Source: Labilithrix luteola (lineage in GTDB: Bacteria > Myxococcota_A > Polyangia > Polyangiales > Polyangiaceae). From it: 64,000 nt of DNA. Location of the stretch: positions 5,309,001 through 5,373,000 of the forward strand of contig NZ_CP012333.1 of assembly GCF_001263205.1 (NCBI RefSeq). The letters run 5' to 3'. The position numbers and the translations under genes are program-made. Below are positions 45,256-53,164 of this stretch, in pieces. Numbering within the stretch: the first letter of the stretch is position 1; each line of letters opens with the position of its first letter. Below the pieces are notes generated by a model. The model searched no databases, was not told the DNA's origin, and saw only the letters and a program-made list of their open reading frames with translations.

Positions 45256-45906
45256 ATGGAAGCCTCGCCGAAGTCTGCCAAGCGTCCTCCACTCATCCTC
45301 GGGATTGCGGGCGGGTCGGGATCAGGCAAGAGCACGGTGGCGAAAGCCGTCCTCGAGGCGCTCACGCCGGGCCAAGGAATTCTGCTCCAGCAGGATCACT
45401 ACTATCGGCCGCAGTCGCACCTGCCCGAGCGTGAGCGAGCAAGCGTCAACTACGACCATCCCGACGCCCTCGAGCTCGACCTCATGATGGCGCATGTCGA
45501 CGCCCTCCGTTCGGGCGAGCCGATCGTGCGGCCCACCTACGACTTCGCCACCCACGACCGCCTGAAGGAGGGCCTCCGCCTCGAGCCGGCGCCCGTCATC
45601 GTGGTCGAAGGAATTCTCGTGCTCGCGGACGAGCGGCTCCGCTCGCGGTTCGAGGTCAAGCTCTACGTCGATACCGATTCGGATATCCGGCTGATGCGCC
45701 GCATCCGCCGCGATCTCGAGCACCGGGGGCGCACCTTCGCGCAGGTTCGCCAGCAGTATTACGAGTCGGTCCGCCCCATGCACATGGCCTTCGTGGAACC
45801 CTCCAAGCGTTTCGCGGACATCATCATTCCGGAAGGCGGACAGAATCGCGTGGCGCTGGATTTCCTTTTCAGTTTCGTACGCCAAAGAGCGGCCGAGGGC
45901 GGCTAA
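45256..45906 (+). CDS. udk: Uridine kinase
   Basis: 216 residues from ATG 45256. P-loop GIAGGSGSGKST, then QQDHYYRPQSHLP, NYDHPDALELDLM, PTYDFATHDR and GILVLADERLR, as in Udk; the Arg-rich lid RLMRRIRRDLEHRGR is complete. It phosphorylates uridine and cytidine using ATP or GTP in pyrimidine salvage. A GTG 18 bases upstream is a less likely start. The next gene starts 18 bases downstream. Confidence 0.95.
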   Translation: MEASPKSAKRPPLILGIAGGSGSGKSTVAKAVLEALTPGQGILLQQDHYYRPQSHLPERERASVNYDHPDALELDLMMAHVDALRSGEPIVRPTYDFATHDRLKEGLRLEPAPVIVVEGILVLADERLRSRFEVKLYVDTDSDIRLMRRIRRDLEHRGRTFAQVRQQYYESVRPMHMAFVEPSKRFADIIIPEGGQNRVALDFLFSFVRQRAAEGG

Positions 45907-45923
45907 GATAGACTTAGCCCCCC

Positions 45924-48296
45924 GTGAACGGTTCTCCGCCGTCGACCAAGACCAAAGCAGCCGACCTACTGTTTCGTGCGCAGATGCTGGCGCGTCCGCA
46001 GTACGAGCGGGTGATTGCGCTCGGCCAGAAGTCGCCGGAGCGTAGCGAAGAAGTCATCGTCGAGAACGACATCATGTCGGAGGCGGACCTTCTCAAGGCC
46101 CTCTCCGCCGTTTACCGCACGCACTTCGTCTCGACGGAGAAGCTCGCCAAGGCGGACATCCCGCGGGCAACCGTGCAGCTGATCCCGCGTCGCGTTGCCG
46201 AGACGATGGGAGTCTTCCCGGTCCTCTTCGATCGCCAGCGCAGCGTGCTCAGCGTCGTGACCGCCGATCCCGACGATGCGGCGACGCTCCGCGAGATCAA
46301 ACTCGTGTCCGGCGCGTCGGACGTGAAGGCCTTCGTCACGCGCCCGGCCGCGATCGCCGCGGCCATCCGCAAGCATCACGCGGGTGATCCGCGCGCGTTC
46401 GAGCTCCTCGAGCGCGGAGGTCTGCACTACGACTTCGGCCAGCAGGTCATGGCCGACGGCCGCATCATGACGGCCAAGGACACGCTCCGAAACACGGGCA
46501 TCGAGCTCGGAAGCGGAAACGGTCCTGCGGCTGCGCCGGCGTACGAATCGATCTCTCCGCCGCCGCCCGCGGCTGCACCGTCGGTTCAGGCGGCTGCACC
46601 GATCCCCACGCCGGTGCGTTCGCCTCCGCCCGTTCCGCAGCAGCCGGCGAGTCCTCCGCCGCTGCCTCGACGTTCGGTCGTCGCGGAAGACGAGGCCTCG
46701 CGCCTCCGGAGCGATGAGAAGGTCTTCGGACCGCGCCCTGCGCGCACCGCGGCGCCTTCCGAGTTCCCGGCGTCCGAGCCGACGCGCGCGCCCAAGCGCA
46801 CGGGACGAAGCGTGTCGCTCTCCGCGCCGCCGCCGCCGAATCTGTCGCCGCCTTCGGTTCCTGCGCCGAGTCCCGTGCGTTCGCGAGCGCCGCATTCATC
46901 GCCGCCGATTCGAGCGGCGCAGCCGGCGCGCAATCCGGCGCCGTCCGGTTCGTCCGAGTTCTACATGCAGCCGAGCGACGCCGTTCGGCAGCAGATCCTG
47001 CAGAACGACACGACCATCGAGCTTCTCACCGTCATGGTGAGCTTGCTCGAGAACTCGCGCGCCGAGCTTCGTGGTCACTCGTCGCAGGTGGCGCGCCTCC
47101 TTCGTCGCGTGGCCGAGCGCATGAACCTCGATCGCACGGAGACGCATGCCGTCATCGTCGCGGGGCACATCCACGACATCGGCAAGATGGGCCAGTTCCA
47201 TCTGACCGCGCTGAACTGCGCCGAGTACGAAGGCCACCGCGTCGCCGCGCAGAAGACCCACGAGACGCCGCTTCGCCTGCTCGAGACGGTGCGACTCTCG
47301 CCCTCGACCAAGAACGCCGTCATGCACATGTACGAGCGCGTCGACGGCAAGGGCTTCCCCGGCAAGCTGGTCGGCAAAGACATTCCTCTCGGCGCGCGTC
47401 TGCTCGCCGTGGCCGACACCTACGCGGACCTGACGCAGAACCCGCGTAACCCATTCCGCAAGGTTCTCTCCGCGGCCGAAGCGATGGACGTGCTCGCGAA
47501 GCACCGCGGCTCGATCTTCGACCCGAGCATCCTCGACCTCTTCAAGGCGCTCGTCCTCGGCGAGGACATGAAGGAGAAGCTCCTCGCCAACCGCTATCGC
47601 GCGCTCATCGTCGACGCCGATCCCGAGGAGTCGACGGTTCTCGAGCTCCGCATGGTCGAGCAGGGCTTCGACGTACGCACCGCACGTTCGGTGGAGGCGG
47701 CGCGCAAGCTCCTCGCCGAAGGCGTCGAGTTCGGTCTCGTGATCTGCGAAGTGGAGTTGCCCGACGCCGACGGTCTCGCGTTCCTCTCCGAGGCTCGCCG
47801 CGAGAGCTGGGGCCGCGACATCCCCTGGGTCGTCCACACGCAGAAGACCGGTCGCGCCGAAGCGCAGCGCGCCTTCGACCTCGGCGCGATCGACTTCGTG
47901 TCGAAGCCCGTTCAAGCCGAGGTCCTCGTCGCCAAGCTCAAGGCCATGCTCGACAACCAGAAGGCCTCGAGCAAGCGCGCCACCAAGGGCGTCAGCGGAA
48001 GCCTTCGCGAGATGGGCCTGCCGGACATCGTCCAGGTGCTCTTCCACGGCCGCAAGACCGGCAAGCTGAACGTGAGCTCGGGCGGCAAGACCGGCGAGAT
48101 TCACTTCCTCGAGGGCAACATCGCCAACGCGATCCTCGCCGATCTCGCGGGAACGAACGCCTTCTACGCGATGCTCAAGTTCGTCGACGGCGACTTCGCC
48201 CTCGACCCCTCCTTCACGCCCCCCAAACGCATCATCGAAGAGCCCGCCGAAGCCCTGCTCCTCGAAGGCATGCGGCGTATGGACGAGGGGCTCTGA
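45924..48296 (+). CDS. Four-domain signalling protein: MshEN, HD-GYP-like, receiver-like, PATAN/DUF4388
   Basis: 790 residues from GTG 45924. Domains: GspE/MshEN-like N-terminus (about 12-152, a c-di-GMP-binding fold in relatives); Pro/Ala/Ser linker (200-345); HD-GYP region (about 365-545) with HIHDIGK (415-421); receiver-like region (about 558-675); DUF4388/PATAN domain (about 688-762). Key positions differ from active families. The HHER of HD-GYP is MYER (469-472) and GYP is GFP (477-479). The receiver phospho-Asp position is Glu609 (VICEVELP) while Lys661 is kept. So hydrolysis of c-di-GMP and phosphotransfer are both doubtful. Probably a gliding or secretion regulator (inference). Confidence 0.88.
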   Translation: MNGSPPSTKTKAADLLFRAQMLARPQYERVIALGQKSPERSEEVIVENDIMSEADLLKALSAVYRTHFVSTEKLAKADIPRATVQLIPRRVAETMGVFPVLFDRQRSVLSVVTADPDDAATLREIKLVSGASDVKAFVTRPAAIAAAIRKHHAGDPRAFELLERGGLHYDFGQQVMADGRIMTAKDTLRNTGIELGSGNGPAAAPAYESISPPPPAAAPSVQAAAPIPTPVRSPPPVPQQPASPPPLPRRSVVAEDEASRLRSDEKVFGPRPARTAAPSEFPASEPTRAPKRTGRSVSLSAPPPPNLSPPSVPAPSPVRSRAPHSSPPIRAAQPARNPAPSGSSEFYMQPSDAVRQQILQNDTTIELLTVMVSLLENSRAELRGHSSQVARLLRRVAERMNLDRTETHAVIVAGHIHDIGKMGQFHLTALNCAEYEGHRVAAQKTHETPLRLLETVRLSPSTKNAVMHMYERVDGKGFPGKLVGKDIPLGARLLAVADTYADLTQNPRNPFRKVLSAAEAMDVLAKHRGSIFDPSILDLFKALVLGEDMKEKLLANRYRALIVDADPEESTVLELRMVEQGFDVRTARSVEAARKLLAEGVEFGLVICEVELPDADGLAFLSEARRESWGRDIPWVVHTQKTGRAEAQRAFDLGAIDFVSKPVQAEVLVAKLKAMLDNQKASSKRATKGVSGSLREMGLPDIVQVLFHGRKTGKLNVSSGGKTGEIHFLEGNIANAILADLAGTNAFYAMLKFVDGDFALDPSFTPPKRIIEEPAEALLLEGMRRMDEGL

Positions 48297-48327
48297 AAGA
48301 GTCCCGAGTCTCTGGCATTCTGCCGGC

Positions 48328-49029
48328 GTGCTTCGTCTCCCTCATCGCAACCTTCGCGCAGCTGCGTTTTCGCCCACCGCCGATCGCATCGCGACGGTGG
48401 GCCTCGACGGCGTCCTTCGTCTCTGGGACCTCGCGACGGGTGACACGCTCGTTCAGTTGGAGGCGAATGCGAGCGGCGTTTCGGCCGTCACGTTCGCCGG
48501 CGATTCTCGCCTGGTCACGGGGGCGCAGAGCGGTGAGCTCGTCACGTGGGACCTCGATACGTGCACGGCGGTTCGACGAGCCAAGCTCCCGTATGCAGTC
48601 AGCAGTGTGCTCGTCCACGCGCAGCATGGCAGCTTCGCAGGAGTCAGCGACCTCCAACACGGCAACTACGTGTACCGTCTCGAGGAGGATGGCGGGTATT
48701 CTGTAGTTGTAGAGTGCATCTATGGGTCGGGGCGCTGGACGCTCGCCGCCTCCCCAGACGGACGACACCTCGCTGCCCTTTGCGTGGACGGGCACTGGAT
48801 GGAGTTCGTCGGCCTCTGGCTCGTGGAGCTTCCTTCCGGTCGCGTCCTCGACGGGGCCATCGGCGGGAGCTTGAACTACTCGCCCGGACGGACTTGGACG
48901 AACGACACGCCACGCGCGGGTCGTCCTGAGCCACCTTGGACTCGTTCTGATTTCGAACGAGTGATGTGCATGAGAACCGGCTATCGCTCTCTTCGGCACG
49001 GGTGTAGCTCGGAGGCGAGGTGTCCTTGA
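48328..49029 (+). CDS. Short WD40-repeat protein
   Basis: 233 residues from GTG 48328. Two to three WD40 repeats are clear (AAAFSPTADRIATVGLDGVL followed by RLWDLATGD, then AVTFAGDSRLVTGAQSGELV with TWDLDT). After residue 180 the text loses the repeat pattern and ends in a poor Arg/Cys tail, so the protein may be truncated compared with full seven-blade relatives. Its TGA shares a base with the ATG of the next gene (TGATG), which supports it being translated. Confidence 0.65.
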   Translation: MLRLPHRNLRAAAFSPTADRIATVGLDGVLRLWDLATGDTLVQLEANASGVSAVTFAGDSRLVTGAQSGELVTWDLDTCTAVRRAKLPYAVSSVLVHAQHGSFAGVSDLQHGNYVYRLEEDGGYSVVVECIYGSGRWTLAASPDGRHLAALCVDGHWMEFVGLWLVELPSGRVLDGAIGGSLNYSPGRTWTNDTPRAGRPEPPWTRSDFERVMCMRTGYRSLRHGCSSEARCP

Positions 49030-49949
49030 TGAAACGCTCGCTCGTTGCCATGGCTGCGCTCACGCTGTTCGCTTGCTCTCACGGTGCGCCGCCGGCGGAG
49101 ACGAAGGCCCCCACCGCGGCGGCCGTCGACGCTACCGATGTCTTCCGCTTCCACGTCGGCTCGCTCGAGGCCATCGCCCTCAAAGATGGGGACATTCACA
49201 TCCCGAACGACGGTAAGACCGTCGGTGTCGGTCAAGGCAAAGAGGCGGTCGGAGCACTTCTCTCCAGCGCGGGTGTGTCCGCCGAGACGATCGACTTCAG
49301 CATTCAACCGCTTGCGGTGCGCGACGGCGCGCGAATCTTGTTGTTCGACACGGGCGCTGGTGATGCGTCGTTCGCCAAGGCAGGCCGCCTGACGGCCTCG
49401 CTACGAGCGGCGTCGATCGAGCCGTCGGCGGTTACGGACGTCTTCCTCTCGCATGGTCATCCCGATCATATCGGCGGCTTCGTCACGCCCGAGGGAACGT
49501 CAGCATTTCCGAAGGCGCGTATCCATGTCTCCGCCCCCGAATGGGAAGCGATGCGCGCGGATCCCAAGCACGCGAGCCTCGTGAAGATGATCGGGCCGCA
49601 AGTCGACGCCTTCGCGCCGAACGCGACGATTCTCCCGAGCGTCACGGCGGTTGCCGTACGCGGCCACACGCCAGGTCATAGCGCGTATCGAATTTCGTCC
49701 GGCTCCGAGCACCTCCTCTACGTCGGCGATTCGGTCCACCACTCGGTGGTGTCGGTGCAGAAGCCCGATTGGACGATTGCGTTCGACCTCGGCGGAGACG
49801 CGCCAACCGCACAGGCCAGCCGTCGCGCGCTGCTCGAGCAGGCGTCGACCGAGAACCTGCGAATCTATGCAGGTCACTTCCCGTTCCCGGGCATTGGTCA
49901 CGTCCGCAAACAGGGCGACGGCTTCGTCTGGGTGCCCGAAGCCAAGTAG
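49029..49949 (+). CDS. Exported metallo-beta-lactamase-fold hydrolase
   Basis: 306 residues from ATG 49029, with GGAGGCGAGG just upstream; the GTG at 49020 is a poorer start. Lipoprotein leader AMAALTLFAC. Zinc ligands of the MBL fold: SHGHPDHIGG (His142, His144, Asp146, His147), RGHTPGHSAY, GDSVHHSVV and AGHFPFPG. The layout fits lactonase/quorum-quenching-like or other periplasmic MBL hydrolases; the substrate cannot be assigned. Translationally coupled to the WD40 gene. Confidence 0.88.
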   Translation: MKRSLVAMAALTLFACSHGAPPAETKAPTAAAVDATDVFRFHVGSLEAIALKDGDIHIPNDGKTVGVGQGKEAVGALLSSAGVSAETIDFSIQPLAVRDGARILLFDTGAGDASFAKAGRLTASLRAASIEPSAVTDVFLSHGHPDHIGGFVTPEGTSAFPKARIHVSAPEWEAMRADPKHASLVKMIGPQVDAFAPNATILPSVTAVAVRGHTPGHSAYRISSGSEHLLYVGDSVHHSVVSVQKPDWTIAFDLGGDAPTAQASRRALLEQASTENLRIYAGHFPFPGIGHVRKQGDGFVWVPEAK

Positions 49950-50108
49950 CCTTGCGCGCTCGCCTTATCCACGCGAGCGGGAACGAACGCTGGTCTGCAC
50001 GACGCGCGAAACCTTGCGCACGTGCACGTTGCCTGTCACGTCGGTCCAGCGATCGTCGAGTGCGTCGTACCGGCGATGGGTGAGGTCCTTCCGTTCGAGC
50101 TCGGCGAC

Positions 50109-50275
50109 GCGGGCACGAACGCCTTCTACGCGATGCTCAAGTTCGTCGACGGCGACTTCGCCCTCGATCCTCGTTCACGCCCCCCAAACGCCTCATCGAA
50201 GAACCCGCCGAAGCCCTGCTCCTCGAAGGCATGAGGCGTATGGACGAAGGGCTCTGAAGGAGTCCCGAGTCTCTG
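50109..50275 (+). pseudogene. Duplicated 3' end of the four-domain signalling gene
   Basis: This stretch repeats bases 48147-48314 (last 50 codons, stop and first 16 bases after it) with only scattered changes: for example acgaacgccttctacgcgat occurs in both, and both end gagtcccgagtctctg. It lacks one base near 50168 (gatcctcg for gacccctcc), which shifts the frame, and has no domain before it. So it is a nonfunctional copy. The rest of the 335-base gap between 49949 and 50285 holds no start-bearing gene. Confidence 0.8.
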
Positions 50276-50284
50276 ACCGCCGAG

Positions 50285-50689
50285 CTACCCGATCTCTTCG
50301 ATCTTATTGAGCGTCTCCTTCACCGCGATGTCGGGCGGCAGGCCCTCACTCAAGACCTGATACGCCGCGTAGGCAGTAGCGGCAGCGATCGCGAGCTCTC
50401 CGACCCCAACGGCGGTCGCGAGAGCGAGGCCGGCGCCGCCGGCGGCGACGATTCCGATCGACGGTCGCTTCTTCATCGCCGACCAGGCACGTGCTCCCCG
50501 TCGTTTCAGGGCGCTCTCGACCTTCGCCGCGACCGTTCCCTTCGGCGCCAACCGCGTTCGTAGGGAGCGCTCGATACGATGACGAATATCGGTCGCGGTG
50601 TCGCTCGGCCCCGTTGCCGCCGAGTGCGTGTGGACCTGTTCGCTCGCGCTTCCGGACGTCGAAGCCTGCTGTTGGATTTCGCGAGTCAT
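50285..50689 (-). CDS. Small predicted membrane protein
   Basis: 134 residues. A polar N-terminus (first 45 residues, Ser/Thr/Gln-rich) is followed by an amphipathic basic segment (LRTRLAPKGTVAAKVESALK) and one long hydrophobic stretch (GIVAAGGAGLALATAVGVGE to AAYQVL), probably two helices packed as a hairpin. It ends in an amphipathic helix LNKIEEIG. No family recognised. Confidence 0.55.
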   Translation of the reverse strand: MTREIQQQASTSGSASEQVHTHSAATGPSDTATDIRHRIERSLRTRLAPKGTVAAKVESALKRRGARAWSAMKKRPSIGIVAAGGAGLALATAVGVGELAIAAATAYAAYQVLSEGLPPDIAVKETLNKIEEIG

Positions 50690-50997
50690 CGCTCAGCCCT
50701 CCAAGCACGGACCTCCCATGCGAAGCTTGGCAGCGACTGCAAGTCGCTGACCAAACTCGGCTCCGCGGTTCCGCGCGCGCAGGAGTCGCGATATCAGCAT
50801 TCGCGCCACGAGCCACGATCGGCATCAGCGCGATGCGAGAGCACGAGGACGCCGCAAACACGAGTGCGTGCGCGTCACGTGTGGTGCTGTTGTTGGTTCC
50901 GGCTCCACGCGAGCACGAGCAGAGAGGCGCCGACCTCCGGAGCCCGAAGGAACGGCGACGTGGAATCCTCGTGTGAAGGTCGCTAGCTGATGCCGGC
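50690..50997. other. 308-base spacer with no recognised feature
   Basis: Between two minus-strand genes. I see no conserved gene, tRNA, strong hairpin or repeat here. The open frames crossing it are Arg-rich and look like shadows. Confidence 0.6.
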
Positions 50998-51504
50998 TTA
51001 CTTCGGCTGGACGAGTTCGACTTCCCAGTCGATCTGCGCGTCCGAACCGCTCCACGGCGGGAAGGTGAGGTTCGAGAACGCCTTCTCCACGCAGTTGCCC
51101 GTGGCCTTGCCCTGGTAGGGAGGCGGCACGGTCACGCCCTTGGAGTGGCCATTGTGACCGAGTTGCACTTGCAACGTGGCCTTGCCCCACGGGCCATTGG
51201 CCTTGCCGTTCTCGTCTTTGGCGTGGCCGCAGTTCTCTTTGACCTGGCGCGCAGCACGCTTGAGAACGACGTCGGTCGCCTCCTTGTCGTACTGGTCGAC
51301 GCGCTGAGCAGGCTTCTCGTTGACGGCCGTTCCTCCGCTCTTCGGCTTCGGCGACTCGTCGCTCGGCACGGGGGACGATGCGCCCTCCCACTTCGGGACT
51401 TCGTCCGCCGGCTTCGCCTCTTCACTCGAAGGTTCTTGCGCGGGCTTCTGCGAAGACCCGCACGCAACCAACCCCACCACCAGGAAAGGGATCCACGCGC
51501 GCAT
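50998..51504 (-). CDS. Lipoprotein with AgmX/PglI C-terminal-like domain
   Basis: 168 residues. Lipobox LVAC at residue 15. A Pro/Glu/Ser linker to about 70 is followed by a 95-residue domain with two cysteines (ENCGHAKDENG and GKATGNCVEKAF) and the strands ATLQVQLGHNGHSKGVTVPP, LTFPPWSG and VEVEL-like. This pattern matches the domain found in myxobacterial gliding proteins AgmX/PglI, related in style to TonB C-termini. It may take part in envelope complexes. The outer tail of the kinase at 59793-61664 has a comparable domain. Confidence 0.8.
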   Translation of the reverse strand: MRAWIPFLVVGLVACGSSQKPAQEPSSEEAKPADEVPKWEGASSPVPSDESPKPKSGGTAVNEKPAQRVDQYDKEATDVVLKRAARQVKENCGHAKDENGKANGPWGKATLQVQLGHNGHSKGVTVPPPYQGKATGNCVEKAFSNLTFPPWSGSDAQIDWEVELVQPK

Positions 51505-51629
51505 GAGCTAAATGTAGCACTCGTACGCGAACAGGGAAAACAGGCGCCCCCGTTGAGGCGCGCTGGGGACGAAGTGCCGCGCTTGTGACACTACCGGGAA
51601 GGGGCGGATCCGAGCGCTCCCCTCACGCG

Positions 51630-52994
51630 TCACAGGTCGGTGATGCTGTAGTCCTTGATCTTGTAGAGCAGCGCGCGATGGCTGATCTCGAGAAGCTCGG
51701 CGGCACGCGTGCGGTTTCCACGCGTTTTCTGCAGCGCTCGCCGGATGAGGATCTCCTCGATGGCCGCGGTCGTCTTCTTGATCGAGAGCTCTCCCGAGGC
51801 GAGTTGCACTTGCACCGGGTCGAGCGCGTCGCGGAGCCGCTCCGGCAAATCCTGCGACCCGATGACGTCGCCATCGCACAAGACCATCGCCCGCTCGATG
51901 GTGTTTTCGAGCTCGCGCACGTTGCCCGGCCAGGAGTACTCGAGCAGGAGCTTGCGTGCTTCGGGGTTCACGGCGCGGATCTGCGTGCCGAGCCGCGCGT
52001 TGTTCTTCGCGAGGAAGTGATCGACGAGGAGGTTGATGTCCTCCTTGCGCGCGCGAAGGGGAGGGATGGCGATGGGCAGGACGTTGATGCGGTAGAAGAG
52101 GTCCTCGCGGAAGCGTCCGGCCTTGGCTTCGGCGGCGAGATCGCGATGCGTGGCGGTGACGATGCGGACGTCGACCTTCACGTCACGTGAATCGCCGAGG
52201 CGTCGAATCGATTCTTCCTGCAGTGCGCGAAGGAGCTTCACCTGCAGGTTGAGCGGGAGCTCGCCGATCTCGTCGAGGAAGAGTGTGCCGCCGTCGGCTT
52301 CTTCGAAGAGGCCACGACGGTCGCTGTTCGCGTCCGTGAAGGCGCCCTTCTTGTGTCCGAAGAGCTCGCTCTCGAGCAGGTTCTCCGGGATGGCGCCGCA
52401 GTTGATGGGCACGAAGGGCTGATTTTTACGGGCCGAGCGATGGTGGATGGCGCGCGCGACCAGCTCCTTGCCGACGCCGCTCTCGCCCTGAATGAGCACC
52501 GTGGTCTTGAAGTCGGCGATCTTGGTGATGGTCCGGAAGATCGTCGTCATCGACTCGCTGCGCGCGAGGATCGACTCGAACTGGCTCTCCTTCGTGATCT
52601 GCTCCTTGAGCGCGCGGTTCTCGCGACGGAGCGTCTCGCGTTCTTCCGCCTTGCGTAGGGCGAGGACGATCTCGTCGGCCTTGAAGGGCTTGCCCACGTA
52701 GTCGTAGGCGCCGGCCTTCATGGCTTCGAGCGCGAGATCGACCGAGCCGTACGCGCTCATGACGATGACCGTCGCCGGGTTCTGTTTCGCCTTGAGCGTG
52801 GCGAGCAGATCGAGGCCGCCCATCTTGGGCATGCGCACGTCGGTGAGGATCACGTCGGGCCCGAATGAGTCGACGAGCGCGAGTGCGGCCTCGCCGCTGT
52901 CGGCCACCTCCACGTCGTAGCCGTTGCGCTTGAGCAACGTCTTCAGGACGAGGCGGATGTTTTCTTCGTCGTCGACGACCAGAACACGGCGCAT
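51630..52994 (-). CDS. NtrC-family response regulator (sigma-54 activator) with GAFTDA loop
   Basis: 454 residues from ATG 52994. Receiver domain with Asp52 (VILTDVRMP) and Lys102 (VGKPF). AAA+ domain with Walker A GESGVGKE (170-177), sigma-54 loop GAFTDA (217-222) and Walker B LFLDEIGELP. A FIS-type HTH (AAELLEISHRALLYKIKDY) is at the C-terminus. The usual loop is GAFTGA; here the fifth residue is Asp. No sensor histidine kinase is adjacent in the window, so the partner is unknown. In-frame upstream ATGs are rejected as they precede the receiver. Confidence 0.95.
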   Translation of the reverse strand: MRRVLVVDDEENIRLVLKTLLKRNGYDVEVADSGEAALALVDSFGPDVILTDVRMPKMGGLDLLATLKAKQNPATVIVMSAYGSVDLALEAMKAGAYDYVGKPFKADEIVLALRKAEERETLRRENRALKEQITKESQFESILARSESMTTIFRTITKIADFKTTVLIQGESGVGKELVARAIHHRSARKNQPFVPINCGAIPENLLESELFGHKKGAFTDANSDRRGLFEEADGGTLFLDEIGELPLNLQVKLLRALQEESIRRLGDSRDVKVDVRIVTATHRDLAAEAKAGRFREDLFYRINVLPIAIPPLRARKEDINLLVDHFLAKNNARLGTQIRAVNPEARKLLLEYSWPGNVRELENTIERAMVLCDGDVIGSQDLPERLRDALDPVQVQLASGELSIKKTTAAIEEILIRRALQKTRGNRTRAAELLEISHRALLYKIKDYSITDL

Positions 52995-53164
52995 GGGAAG
53001 CCCTGAAAAAGTTGCGACCTCGACTCTACCACCGTTCGGTAGCCCGAGAAACAACCGCAATACGGCACGCAACGTTTGCGAAGCGGGGATGGTGAGAAGG
53101 ACCAGGCTCGCGCTCGCGTCGGAAATCTCACGCGCTACGCTGCGCGCTTCCTTCGGGCTCCGTC

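Noticed and set aside
49965..50187. A minus-strand frame of about 72 codons that reads like a coiled-coil C-terminus
   Set aside because: It has no usable start codon and half of it is antisense to the duplicated fragment, so it cannot be supported as a gene.
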